From contig JAFLCP010000007.1 in assembly GCA_017303505.1 (NCBI GenBank), forward strand, positions 22,748 to 86,747: a stretch of DNA of 64,000 bases, in the 5' to 3' direction. Shown piece after piece: positions 30,530 to 40,900 of this stretch. Position numbers and translations under genes: made by a program. Positions within the stretch are counted from its first letter, which is position 1. Each line of letters opens with the position of its first letter. Source of the stretch: Planctomycetota bacterium. Lineage in GTDB: Bacteria > Planctomycetota > Planctomycetia > Pirellulales > Pirellulaceae. Below the pieces are notes generated by a model. That model saw nothing but the letters and a program-made list of their open reading frames with translations, did not search any database and was not told the origin of the DNA.

Positions 30530-32312
30530 GCTGCAAACTCCCTGGTCTTTAAGAAGAAGTAACTGACGATAGTTGTTAACACTAAATAGCCAAAGGTGAT
30601 GGTTCCATGGCGAGCAACCAAGCCTCCAAAAATGTTGATTCCGAAGGCTACGAAATCTGCTGTGTTAAGTGACTGGAAGTTGGGGAGAGCACTGGTCAAA
30701 GCGGTCAGCACACCCAAGATACCTTGGTCACCAAACCGTATAGCTTCTTCCAGTCTTTCTGAGCCGAGGTCAATTGGAATCGTCGGGCTCTGTTGGGTTA
30801 CAGTGCGAATCAGCGATTGAATAGGACCACCGCCTACGATCTCACCCGATAGGGCGCCCGATGCCAAAGAACCAAAGAACCCAAGGGTCAAAGCGGCCAG
30901 CGTAGCGATCATGGCAACTGGCCCGGTCAAGAAGGTGCTGAACATCACGCCGAAGCAAATGATGATGACCATCTGGAACCAAATACCAAGGAAGCCCTTG
31001 AAAAAGTTCCAGCCAAACGCCGCATCACCTTTGCGCAAATAGAGGTCAGCTGGTGCCATACCGAAGTATTGGCTGCGATCGTTGCAACGGATAATAACTT
31101 CGAGTTTTCCATCTTGAACGAGATCTTTGTAGATATCGAGTTCTTGTGGTTGACCGTCACGGAATCCTTGACCTTTCGCGGGATTTCCATTCGATCCACT
31201 TGGTACTCTTTCACGATGAATGGAAAGCGTTCGCTTTCGATTTTTCCATCAGGGCTGCGAAGGATAACGCTACCGCGTACGCCCGTAACGATGTCACCTT
31301 TGAAGGTACGATAGGCGGTGATCGTCATTTCGATGTTGAGTTGATCGCCAAAGCTGGATTCATCAACATTGTTGAAAGTCCAGATGGCAGAAGAAAGGCT
31401 GGCACCGTCGATATATTTGCGATAAGTCGACTCATAACCAACGTTGATACCGTCACCTACCGATCCATCGCGTTGCGTGAATCGCAAGACACCGAACACT
31501 GGTATTCGAGCTTGAAGCGTTCCTTCAGGTGGACCGAAGTCATAGACTTTCTTGCCATCCACTTCGCGTACTGACACGGTATGGCGATGGGATTTTACTT
31601 CGTCCGTTACACCGGTTCCGTCCTCAAGAAATGTAACAGCATGGGAATGGCGTGCATCATAGGTCGAAGCACCCTTGCGGGCATTCGCTTCCATCGGTTC
31701 CATTTCGTGATAATGGACAATACCGCGGGTTACGAACACATAGCTTAAGATTCCCATCGTGCCCAAAAGCAACGTTCCCACTAAGGTAAAGCCGAGCACG
31801 CGGCCCAGCACAATTTCAGTGGGGCGGACAGGTTTGGTGATAATGGTGTAGATGGTGCGATTCTTGATATCCGCTGGCAAACTGAATGAAGAAAGAAACA
31901 AGCCCAGTAGCAACATCATGTAGTTAATCGATGTCATTACGAAGCTGATGTAGAGTTTGGCTGGATCATCGGCTGCAGGGTCGAGGTACCAACCTGCAAA
32001 CATCAAGCCGACAACGAACACTGCGAAAATCGCTAGTACTTTACGACGCAAAGCTTCTTGAAAAGCAAGTCTCGCCAAAGCTGCTATGCGACGCAATGAA
32101 GTGTTGGGCAAATCTTCGCGGAAGAATTTGGACATCACTTCTGCAATGACGTAGAAGCCTTCGGCTGGACCATAAAGTCGAGCTGCAATTACGTAGCAAA
32201 CGATAAAGCCTAAAACGGCCAAAGTGACTACCAATAGGAAGCCATTGAGTAAACCCATGCCGGGAATGAGCCATTCCCAGAAGGTCACCATTTGATCGGG
32301 ATCTATACGCAT
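30526..32312 (-). CDS. ABC-2-type transporter permease with apparent frameshift
   Basis: Two frames make one protein. From ATG 32312 the first frame gives membrane helices (LNGFLLVVTLAVLGFIVCYVIA, VLAIFAVFVVGLMFAGWYL, ILSYVF) and a large extracytoplasmic domain up to about KVKDS. The second frame continues as RDGQPQELDIYKDLVQ and ends with further helices (FQMVIIICFGVMFSTFLTG, TFGYLVLTTIVSYFF). The switch falls near 31161 in a short run of C on the minus strand, where one missing base would restore a single protein of about 595 residues. Without a shift, the first frame runs another 60-odd residues of nonsense and stops at 30945. The ATPase gene is 45 bases upstream and the anchored protein overlaps downstream. 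A sequencing error, a real mutation and programmed slippage all remain possible. Confidence 0.8.
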
Positions 32313-32357
32313 TGTTTATCCGAAATCGAAAAGAGACGGGTGGGTTGTACGAGAACG

Positions 32358-33278
32358 TTACTCGACCGAACGATGGCCAGGTCGATTTTCACTTTGACGC
32401 ACGATATCCAAGAACAACTCTTCCATCGTTGTGGTTGGGTTATCGACGGTGAGAACTTCTCCCCCGTGTCGCTTAATCACTTCTTGAATTTCTCGTTTGG
32501 CCTCATCACTGAGTCCCTTCGCATGAACTTCCGTCACATCTTGAACCTTGAGAAGGCTATCGACGCGACCGAGTTCTTTGAGTTCGCCTTGATGCAGAAT
32601 GGCGACACGATCGCAAACGTCTTGCACGTCAGCCAATTGGTGACTGCACAACAAGATCGTCTTGCCTTCGTCGCGTAACTTCAGGATCAAGTCTTTCATG
32701 TCGCGTGAACCGAGCGGGTCGAGGCCCGTGGTTGGTTCATCCAGCACCAATAAGTCGGGTTCGTTGATTAGCGCTTGGGCCAAACCGATACGCCGAGTCA
32801 TACCTTTGGAGTATTCACGCAATTGACGTCGACGGGACTTCTCCAGGCCGACCATCTTGATAAGTTTTTCCGTGCGAGCGCGTCGCTCTTCGGCAGGCAT
32901 TTCGAACAGGCGTCCGTAAAAATCGAGTGTTTCTTCGGCATTAAGAAACTTGTAGAGATAAGACTCTTCGGGGAGATAACCAACGCGTTCGTTCTTGCGA
33001 ACATCGGTGGAGTCTTTACCAAAAACAAAAGCTCGACCTGAGGTTGGGAAGAGAAGTCCCAAAATCAACTTGATGGTCGTCGACTTTCCGGAGCCGTTGG
33101 GGCCCAGCAAGCCAAAGATTTCCCCTTGCTTCACTTCGATATCTAGGGATTTCAAGGCGTAAACTTTCTTACGCCCCCAAAAGTCTCGGTAGATTTTCCC
33201 AAGGTTTCGGGTCTCAATGACCGGCTCGGAAGTCGTTTTGCTGGACTTCGCTGCGGTGCTCTCGGCTGTAGCTGACAT
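32358..33278 (-). CDS. ABC transporter ATP-binding protein (exporter type)
   Basis: The ATPase subunit has Walker [13 protein letters not shown]-loop region [14 protein letters not shown], signature [15 protein letters not shown], Walker [14 protein letters not shown] and the H-loop LLCSHQ. The sequence is of the ABC-2/NatA/CcmA-like exporter class ([31 protein letters not shown]). It has an N-terminal Ser/Thr-rich extension of about 20 residues. It is the first gene of a three-gene operon with the permease and an anchored protein. The cargo is unknown. Confidence 0.92.
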   Translation of the reverse strand: MSATAESTAAKSSKTTSEPVIETRNLGKIYRDFWGRKKVYALKSLDIEVKQGEIFGLLGPNGSGKSTTIKLILGLLFPTSGRAFVFGKDSTDVRKNERVGYLPEESYLYKFLNAEETLDFYGRLFEMPAEERRARTEKLIKMVGLEKSRRRQLREYSKGMTRRIGLAQALINEPDLLVLDEPTTGLDPLGSRDMKDLILKLRDEGKTILLCSHQLADVQDVCDRVAILHQGELKELGRVDSLLKVQDVTEVHAKGLSDEAKREIQEVIKRHGGEVLTVDNPTTTMEELFLDIVRQSENRPGHRSVE

Positions 33279-33798
33279 CGAAAAATGCTCCGTCGCATCG
33301 GACGCAGGGAATGAATGAATCAGATAAGGGTATATGGGAAAACAGGCGCCACTACGTTTTCGGGCTAAAAGCAGTTCAATCGAACCACCGATGCCGAAAG
33401 GGCATATTTTCCGCTATGGGGCACTATAAATGCGGACGGAAGTATCGACAAGCTACGACGTTACTCCAAAGTATCGGATAGATCGTATTATGCCCGCACG
33501 TTCGTTAAACTTCGCCAAACTGCACGTCCATTCCTTCCACTATGTGAAGAAATGTTGAAAATCGAGTTTATTGGAGCCCCCTAGTTTGCGTTGCATCTAG
33601 TGGGTGAAGTTAACGTGCTGATTCACAGCCTTCCCCGAGAGCGACGTCGGGAGGTTATGTGGTGTGTTCTTATGATCACTATCGCCTGCCAAGACGCCTC
33701 GCCCTGTAGTCGTTACACTTACCTGGCCAATTACACTGGCTTGTAAGGTGGCACTTTCCAATAAAATGACATGGTCCAACAAGCTAGGTAGTGACACG
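33279..33798. other. Intergenic region between divergent genes
   Basis: About 520 bases lie between the ABC ATPase and folC, which point away from each other. No RNA gene, repeat or coding pattern is convincing. Short frames here lack ribosome-binding sites and recognisable domains. Confidence 0.5.
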
Positions 33799-35313
33799 AT
33801 GGCAGCTTCGGCTGCGACCCTGGGAGCGTCGAACGTGGATTTCGCTGAAGAACAACTTGAACCTGCTCCTGGATATCATCAGGCGCTCGAGTTCCTTCTT
33901 GGCCGCGTCAATTTTGAAAAGACCGGTCACAAGCCCTACTCTGCGAACCATTACAAACTCGGTCGCATGCAGTCCTTGTTGGAATCGTTGGGGAATCCAC
34001 AACTTCGACTGCCAACGATCCACATTGCGGGCACCAAAGGTAAGGGCTCCACTGCCACTTATCTATTCGAAATTCTGCGAGCTGCCGGATATCGAGTCGG
34101 GCTCTTTACCTCTCCACATTTCCTGAAGCTAGAAGAACGCTTCACGGTCGACGGAGAGTTCTGCCCGCCAGAATTGTTGGTGCAATTGGTAGATCGATTG
34201 CGCGTGGCCGAAGAGCGGCTGGTTCAAGAAACGGGTGAGAACGCGACCTTTTTTGAACTCTCGACCGCGTTGGCTTGGCTTTATTTCGAAGCAGCTCGCG
34301 TGGATGCAGTGGTGCTCGAAGTTGGTTTGGGCGGGCGACTCGACAGCACCAACGTTTGTTCCCCTTTAATCACAATCATCACTTCGATCAGCTTGGATCA
34401 TCAAGCTCAACTAGGTAATACGATCAGTCTTATTGCGGGAGAAAAAGCGGGCATCATCAAAGACGGTATTCCGGTGATTTGTGGTGCTCGTCATCCGGAT
34501 GCAGTAGAGGTCATTGTGGCTAAAGCGAACGCATGTCAGGCCCCGCTGAGGCGCATAGGCGTCGATTTTGAGGCCGTATGGCAAGGTCCACGCCAGATCG
34601 CTGATACGCCAACCTCAGCCGTTCCCAGGTTGTGTGGTGAAGTGGCATACTCTGAAAAATCGCCCTCGTATCAGTTCCCAAATGTGACACTTGGGATGCC
34701 CGGTCACCATCAATGCGATAACGCAGCCATTGCGATCTCAGCAGGACGTTGGTTAGCTGAGAAAGGTTGGAAGATCGACGAGTCACACTTGCGTTTAGGT
34801 CTGCGGGCCGCCAACGCCCGCGGACGCTTTGAGCTGGTGGGCGTCCAGCCTTATCGCATTATCGATACCGCCCATAACGAAGCCTCGATCCTCTCGCTAT
34901 CGAAAGCCATGGAGGAGTATTTTCCGAGAGTTCGAAGGGTCGTGATCTTTGCTGCGAGCCGCGATAAAGACTTGCGCGTGATGCTAAGAGAGTTGGTTGT
35001 ATCAGCCAACGTTTTGGTTCTTACACAGTATCGCGAAAACCCCAGGGCTGTGCCAATTGCCCAACTTCAAGAGATTGTGGCTGAACTGGCTACTTCAGAA
35101 GGGCCTGTTTTTGCCAAAAAAATGCGGGCACATACGATAATTGCTAAAGATCCAGCCGAAGCGTATGAGATGGGTTTGCAGTTATGCGGACCAGACGATT
35201 TGTTGTGCGCGACCGGATCTTTCTTTCTCGCAGCTGAGCTCTTTCCCATAATCAGTTTGAGACGTTTTGAGCGGCTGACCGAAAACAATCGCAATACCGA
35301 AGGGGAACCTTAA
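33799..35313 (+). CDS. folC: Folylpolyglutamate synthase / dihydrofolate synthase
   Basis: FolC adds glutamate to folates and, in most bacteria, also to dihydropteroate. It shows the Mur-ligase-like ATPase loop HIAGTKGKGSTATYL, the following GLFTSPHFLKLEERF, EVGLGGRLDSTNV, ISLDHQAQLGNT, the carbamylated-lysine region IAGEKAGIIK and the C-terminal domain motif ARGRFELV, IIDTAHNEAS. The frame opens at GTG 33748. ATG 33799 is preferred because AGGTAGTG precedes it and homologues start near here; ATG 33766 is also possible. Confidence 0.93.
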   Translation: MAASAATLGASNVDFAEEQLEPAPGYHQALEFLLGRVNFEKTGHKPYSANHYKLGRMQSLLESLGNPQLRLPTIHIAGTKGKGSTATYLFEILRAAGYRVGLFTSPHFLKLEERFTVDGEFCPPELLVQLVDRLRVAEERLVQETGENATFFELSTALAWLYFEAARVDAVVLEVGLGGRLDSTNVCSPLITIITSISLDHQAQLGNTISLIAGEKAGIIKDGIPVICGARHPDAVEVIVAKANACQAPLRRIGVDFEAVWQGPRQIADTPTSAVPRLCGEVAYSEKSPSYQFPNVTLGMPGHHQCDNAAIAISAGRWLAEKGWKIDESHLRLGLRAANARGRFELVGVQPYRIIDTAHNEASILSLSKAMEEYFPRVRRVVIFAASRDKDLRVMLRELVVSANVLVLTQYRENPRAVPIAQLQEIVAELATSEGPVFAKKMRAHTIIAKDPAEAYEMGLQLCGPDDLLCATGSFFLAAELFPIISLRRFERLTENNRNTEGEP

Positions 35314-35570
35314 GCTGATTTCAGCTTGGCCCCAATCCCCGGAAGTCCACGTCTCAATTCTCAGCTTTGACAAATTTTTTCTGATGCATTTCAGCATGGA
35401 CCTAAGGTGTCCTGGCACTTGCGATCATTACTGCAGGCAAGAAGGGAGTCGCTGAAACAAACGTTTCAGCCCAACTAATCCTTAAGCTCTGGCGTAGTAG
35501 TCACAAAACACGAGATTGAATCTCACAGCCCTGCAAGGCTGCAGCCCCCTGAAATGCAAGGAAGTTCTCC

Positions 35571-35891
35571 ATGGCCAAGTTTTACGTACAAAGTGGTACA
35601 GTTCGTGCAGTTATTGATGCTGAAAGCCAAGATCGGGCTGCCCTGTGGGTGGTTCATCGTGCGATGCAGCAGATCATGCCCATCTATGATGACAATGATC
35701 TTTCCGCCCAACAAAAATGCGATAACGCATTGGTTGAAGGCATGCTGGTGCTCGATGCTCGTATCAAGTTGAGCGAAGTCGGCTTCGATCGACCTGATTG
35801 TTTGAGCTTAGATACTTTTGAGATCGTTGCCGAATGGCATCGCTTGATGGTAGCGCTCGAACGTCTGCAACGCATGTTGGATTCACAGTGA
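35571..35891 (+). CDS. Small conserved protein, unknown function
   Basis: This 106-residue protein begins MAKFYVQSGTVRAVIDAESQDRAA and is predicted to form a short beta hairpin followed by helices. AAGGAAG lies seven bases before ATG 35571, a good ribosome-binding site, and base composition matches its neighbours, so it is very probably real. No catalytic motif, membrane segment or signal peptide is visible. I do not recognise the family. Confidence 0.78.
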   Translation: MAKFYVQSGTVRAVIDAESQDRAALWVVHRAMQQIMPIYDDNDLSAQQKCDNALVEGMLVLDARIKLSEVGFDRPDCLSLDTFEIVAEWHRLMVALERLQRMLDSQ

Positions 35892-36031
35892 TAGATTCGC
35901 ACCGCTAGAGATTGGGTGCGGATGCGAGTCGCAAGAGAGAGCGACTAGACGCGACCAAGGGTTATTTGGCCAAGGTGTGCAATCAATGTGTTTGATCGAC
36001 GTGTGGGGTCACGTGTTTTGGGGAAAGCTGT

Positions 36032-36056
36032 CGTTGCACCGCATCACGGTGCAACG
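36032..36056. terminator. Perfect hairpin between convergent genes
   Basis: A 10-bp perfect stem (CGTTGCACCG with CGGTGCAACG) and a five-base loop lie between the small conserved gene and the convergent RRM gene. There is no T-run on either side, so its terminator role is inferred from position only. A second weaker hairpin (AGCCTGC with GCAGGTT) follows at about 36083-36103. Confidence 0.6.
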
Positions 36057-36112
36057 AGCAGAGCTATTCATGATTTTCTCTAGCCTGCATTGAGCAGGTT
36101 AGGCATCGCTAA

Positions 36113-36430
36113 TTACCAGCGATCACGACGGCCACCACCACTGTTGCGTGAGCTGCCTTCGTAGGAGCGACTGCCCCGTTCTTCTCGCGGCTTAGCTTCG
36201 TTGACTTGCAAGCTGCGGCCACCGTTGTCTTTGCCATTCAAGCCATTGATGGCTGCGTTGGCTTCTTGTTGGTTTGACATTTCAACAAAGCCAAAGCCTT
36301 TGCTGCGACCGGTGTCACGGTCCATGATGACCTGTGCACTAACCACATCGCCGTATGCAGAAAACATCTGCTCAAGCTGTGGTGAGCCAACGCTGTAGGC
36401 CAAATTGCCGCAATAAAGTTTGCTACTCAT
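36113..36430 (-). CDS. RRM-type RNA-binding protein
   Basis: A single RNA-recognition motif covers residues 3-80, with RNP2 KLYCGNLAY and RNP1 KGFGFVEM. A Gly/Arg/Ser-rich tail (GSRSYEGSSRNSGGGRRDRW) follows, as in bacterial cold-inducible RNA-binding proteins. The family binds single-stranded RNA and often acts as an RNA chaperone in the cold. GGAG lies seven bases before ATG 36430, which is preferred over ATG 36436. The upstream 130 bases are A/T-rich and probably hold its promoter and leader. Confidence 0.92.
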   Translation of the reverse strand: MSSKLYCGNLAYSVGSPQLEQMFSAYGDVVSAQVIMDRDTGRSKGFGFVEMSNQQEANAAINGLNGKDNGGRSLQVNEAKPREERGSRSYEGSSRNSGGGRRDRW

Positions 36431-36598
36431 ATCCATTCTCCAATAACGGTTCTTATCACAAAATCAATCAACAAGCCAAAGAACCATCAAGGATCTTATT
36501 GAAAGGTACTTGCTCTCAGGGGAGAGCTAAAATTGGACGACGCAGGTAACCAAGTTGTGCACTTAGCTGTTGCGACTCCAGTTATTTCTTATAGGTAA

Positions 36599-36757
36599 TT
36601 ACGAAACAGTTGGTGCTTCGAGTGTTTTTGAGACAGCCGTAAATGACGTTTCTGTTTCAAGGTGGCGACGGACTTTCTTTTCGCGTTTGCGGGCTGCTTT
36701 GTCACGTTTTTGTGATTCGCGCTGCCGCTTGGCCATAGTGTCTCTGTCTTTTGCCAT
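36599..36757 (-). CDS. Small very basic protein
   Basis: About 52 residues start with MAKDRDTMAKRQRESQKRDK and continue as a Lys/Arg-rich single helix, ending in TETSFTAVSKTLEAPTVS. AAAGAAC precedes the ATG at 36757. Short basic proteins of this look are found in many bacteria near RNA-binding genes. It lies just upstream of the RRM gene on the same strand, and nucleic-acid binding is an inference from charge. A longer frame opens at 36808 but adds an unlikely leader. Confidence 0.65.
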   Translation of the reverse strand: MAKDRDTMAKRQRESQKRDKAARKREKKVRRHLETETSFTAVSKTLEAPTVS

Positions 36758-37128
36758 GGTTGTTCTTTCGAAGTTATTGCATTCAGAAAATGGCACTAGA
36801 AAAACCATGTCTTACAAGCGCAGTACTTGAGACTTGCTCGTTTTGACGTGCAATTTTCAGAATGAATTAGAAGGGCTTCGGAGAGACGCCAAAACATCCG
36901 TAGGCGTCGCCAAGAGTCCGATGAAAGAGCTGCTTAAAATTCTTAACAATCCACCCGGATTGCATATCGCAGCGAATGAGGACTCGAAGCACAAAGAAAG
37001 AACATACCTGTTCTTAGCATAGAACTGAAAGAGCTCAGACGAAGGGATTATACCATGTTAAACGCAGTAAAGCCAGCGATATCCGAGATTTGGTTTCCGA
37101 ATTTCGGCGATTGATGACAAAAGGTCTA
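36758..37128. other. Intergenic region, nothing recognised
   Basis: About 370 bases between the small basic protein gene and 6-phosphogluconolactonase. No convincing gene, RNA or repeat is seen. Confidence 0.45.
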
Positions 37129-37920
37129 TCACTGCTTGATATGCGTCGCCATGGGTGGTGGCTCTAAATGCCCCAACGCTGCACGATCCACCATCCAAAT
37201 CACTCGCTCGGCACCATGGATCAATTGAGCTGGATACAAATCAGGATTCCGTGGCCCATGCCATATTTGTTCTAAAGCTACAGTCTTGCTGTTGCCGGAT
37301 ACCAAGAATACGACCGCGCGAGCCTGGTTTATCAATGGAGCAGTAAATGTAATTCGCTGTGTGTTTAGCTTGGGAACATGATTGGCGATCACATTGCGAG
37401 TTTGTTCTTTCAAGCCGCTGGTGGCAGGAAATAGTGAGGCGGTGTGGGCATCATCTCCCAATCCAAGAAAGATCAAGTCAAAGGCGGGGCGTCCATTCAC
37501 ACGCTTAGAGAGAGAAGCTTCGATGAGCTTTTCATACGCAGCGGCTGCGACGGCGGGTGCATCCACATTGATGGGAACGGGGTGAAGCAACTTTCGCGAT
37601 AGAGCGGCTGGTTGGAACAACGTTCGATCTGCCAAGCCGAAGTTGCTATCCGCATGATCGATGGGAACATTGCGTTCGTCACTGACATACCAATGAGCTC
37701 TCTCCCAAAGCGTCACATCTGCTTTGTTCTGCGTCATACGCTCGTATAACCGCTTGGGTGTAGAACCACCTGACAAAGCAACATGTGCGAGTTGATCCGC
37801 TGCCCGATCGCGAAGCAGTTCTTGCAGAAAGAGATAAGCCCACTCGGCCAATTGCGTTCCATCCTGAGCAATCCAGCATTCGAGTGCAGATTTTGGCGAG
37901 GAAGCAAGAGGTGATGTCAT
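37129..37920 (-). CDS. pgl: 6-phosphogluconolactonase
   Basis: This DevB-type enzyme hydrolyses 6-phosphogluconolactone in the oxidative pentose phosphate pathway. Its motifs are HVALSGGSTPKRLYERM, VSDERNVPIDHADSNFG and LIFLGLGDDAHTASLFP, where the last usually reads GMGEDGHTASLFP. The length of about 263 is normal. ATG 37920 is preferred to the TTG at 37938. The neighbouring gene upstream on the same strand is the large glycosidase-like protein, 78 bases away; zwf and gnd are not in the window. Confidence 0.92.
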   Translation of the reverse strand: MTSPLASSPKSALECWIAQDGTQLAEWAYLFLQELLRDRAADQLAHVALSGGSTPKRLYERMTQNKADVTLWERAHWYVSDERNVPIDHADSNFGLADRTLFQPAALSRKLLHPVPINVDAPAVAAAAYEKLIEASLSKRVNGRPAFDLIFLGLGDDAHTASLFPATSGLKEQTRNVIANHVPKLNTQRITFTAPLINQARAVVFLVSGNSKTVALEQIWHGPRNPDLYPAQLIHGAERVIWMVDRAALGHLEPPPMATHIKQ

Positions 37921-37998
37921 GGGGTTGTTCTTGGGCAAGGGTGATCGAGGCGCAGCAACATCGCCGCGCGCGGCCCCATTACGATAAGCGACTGGCGA

Positions 37999-40900
37999 TT
38001 ATCGGTCTACCGTGCTTCCACCGCCACGGAGATTCCCCAGTCTGCGGCGCAATAAACCTTGCGCAGGTTGATTCGCCGTATTCGGTGAGTTCCCTTTGCT
38101 AGAGCCGTTCGCATTATTCGCAGCGGTTGGCTTAGCCCCATCTTGTTGTGCCGAATCTGCGGCTGAATTGGTCGCATTTGGGGTAGTCTGAACTTCGCGC
38201 GAGCCGCTCGTGCTGGCGGTCAGCGGTACATAGCGACGCAGGTATTCGCCCCAATAGCTTCTCCAAAGCCGATCAATTTCATCCAAACGCACGGTGAGGT
38301 TCGGATCGCGGAATGGTTCGCTGGCAGCAAAAATCTCATTTCGAATTAGATTTCTTTCGTCAGGGTGTAGGTAAACATCGTAAGCCTTCACCTCGTCGAC
38401 ATAGATGGTACCGCTACCAATTAAATCGATTTCAACTCGCAGTTCATCGATTCCGGACGCAGGCAAGTCAGAAACCAACAGCACCAGCGGAGCTGTTTCC
38501 CATCGGTCCGAAATCGGTGCGTCCGCGACATCTTTACCCAAGAAACGCGAGCGTTCATAACGTGTTCCATCGCTACGACGTCCTTGCAGCATAAGGCGAA
38601 CTTTAGGCTCGTCTGTTCCCGCTTCTTTGCGTATCCATAACTCCACAGCCATACGGCCTGTCTTGGGAAGACGAAGTGGAGTGCTCTGTAACCACAAAGG
38701 TGCGTTGCCACCGCTGTTGTTTTCCAATCGCAAAGAAGCCGCACCGCGAAACGCATTATTGGAGGGCGTGATCTGCGCGTTCGGCAAGGTTGACATGGTC
38801 CAGCCTTCTGGCTTTCCCTCTTGCGTGAAGTTTTCGAAGCCGCCGTTCACTAAAGATTCTGATGCCGCTAATCGTGTTGTGTGCAAACGTTTTACTCGTT
38901 CACTGAGATCCATCAATTTGGCTTTGGCAATCTCGACCGCAGCATCTTCCGGCTGATGCGTCCAGTTGACTAACTCCATGCCAGTGGCATCGATGCAAAT
39001 GGTTTGCCACTCGAAAGGCTGGAGATCAACGGTCCACTTTTTGCTCGACCAAGAGTCGGGTATCGCTTGACCAGAAGCACTCACCCATTCGATCTGTTCA
39101 AGTCCAGGTGCTTTGTTCCATTCGATGGAACAGCGTTCCGCCCAAGGTGCCGCATTGATCAATAAGATGAAGGTCTTATTTTCATACGTGGCAGTGCGGA
39201 ACACTACCGAATTCGATAACGGTTGCCCCATGCTGTAATCGGCGGTTTCTAATCGCACAGGTGGTAGCTCGGTCCAGCGTTGGGCCGCAGCACGCATCCA
39301 CTGCTCCGTGCCATAATTGGGAGACCAACCACCACTGGCCATCAACCAAGCATCATCAACTAACAATCGTTGACACCATGTTGATACCACGCTCGGCGCA
39401 TGGGGTGCAACTTGATGAAACGTCCAAACTTTAGAGGTCGAGAGGTTAAGTGGTTGTTGCTTCTCAACCGCAGGCCAATTGCGACTGGTGGGAGGCAGCA
39501 ACAATAACGCACCTCCGCGCGGCTGAGAAGGTTCGCTGGCTGGAGTGATGGCTAGATCTCGAACACCATAACTCCAACGTTGCTGCGGTAACGAATGCAG
39601 AGGAAACCGCACGTCGGCTTGTAGCAAGTCGATCTCAGGCACTTCGCTCAAGCCATTCAAGTCAAGGCCTCGGCTCAAGGCAATGTAATCTGCAGGCATC
39701 CATAGTTCAGACCATTCAACAAAGTCGCTCTCCATGGGTGGTTGCTTGGCTAAGCCGGCAGTCGATACAACAAACCGCAAATCAGCTCTATCTCTGCGGA
39801 GATTCTGAGCCATTTGTTGAAGAACTAGAGTAAGTTGATTGGCCCGCCATTGCATGAATGAGTCACGCAAACGACTTTGGACGACTGCGGTTAGTTCTTT
39901 CAGATCAGACGGGAGCTGAGCGTTGAGGCTCTTGGCAAATGCCTGGACGCTCGTGGCATCGTAACCCCAGCGGTCACCCGCGAAACTGAGGTGTCCAGTG
40001 CCACCCATTTCGACCACCACACCGCGGAAGCTAGGGTGCTTGCCGTAACGTGTGACTAGTTCTTGAAGCGATTTCGAAATCTGTTCCTGTACCACTTTGT
40101 GCAATGGGTTGTAACGCGGAGCTTGAATGGAAGATGTACTTGTGGGGCGTGACCACTTTCTGCCCTGCAAGTCGATGAGCTCAACGGGATCGGTCGAGTT
40201 CGCATTGCGAATCAGTTGATTTCCCATCGCGCCATCGAAGTGAATGCCGAGCAGCACATGTAGGCCTTCACGATCCAGCATCTTGAGCAATAGCTCGACA
40301 ACATCTTTCTGAACGGGATCTCGACCATCAGCGAAGAAGCGGCCTCGATCAAACTTAGGGTTCGGTAACAATGTTTCGCTTGGGTAAAGCGAGCCTCCCT
40401 CCCCTGCTACAAACAAAACCACGCCATTGTGTCCCGACCATTTGATGTACTCGATCAAATGTTTGCAGGCTGAGTAATACGATTGCCAAGCATGTAACCC
40501 TCGACCTGTGGCTTGGTCCAAAACTTCCGGGCCGCCAAAATACTCGGCTAGCAGTGGCTTATCCAAATAGATCGCCGCCATTCTGGGAACTGGGCCTGCA
40601 TTGGCTGCTTGGGTTGGGGACGCTTCGTCTATCGTCTCGCGATTCTCTGCGTCTGATGAAAAAGGAACGAGGTTGGCATAAGATTCAAGTTCATTGGGTC
40701 CTGCGTAAAGTTCATAGCCAAGCAACTGCAGCGAATGTTCGGTATCAGGGTTAGTGACTAACAGACTGGCTGAATTTGACTTGGGCCAAAAAATGATTTC
40801 TGTTTCACCTTTACCATCGATCTGCCGCAGGTCATCGCTGGATAACTGAACGCCCGCATTAATGCCCAATGGTGATAAGACGCCTTCACCGTTTGGTTCG

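Noticed and set aside
33597..33797. 66-residue minus-strand frame upstream of folC
   Set aside because: No ribosome-binding site or recognisable motif; it overlaps the probable folC promoter.
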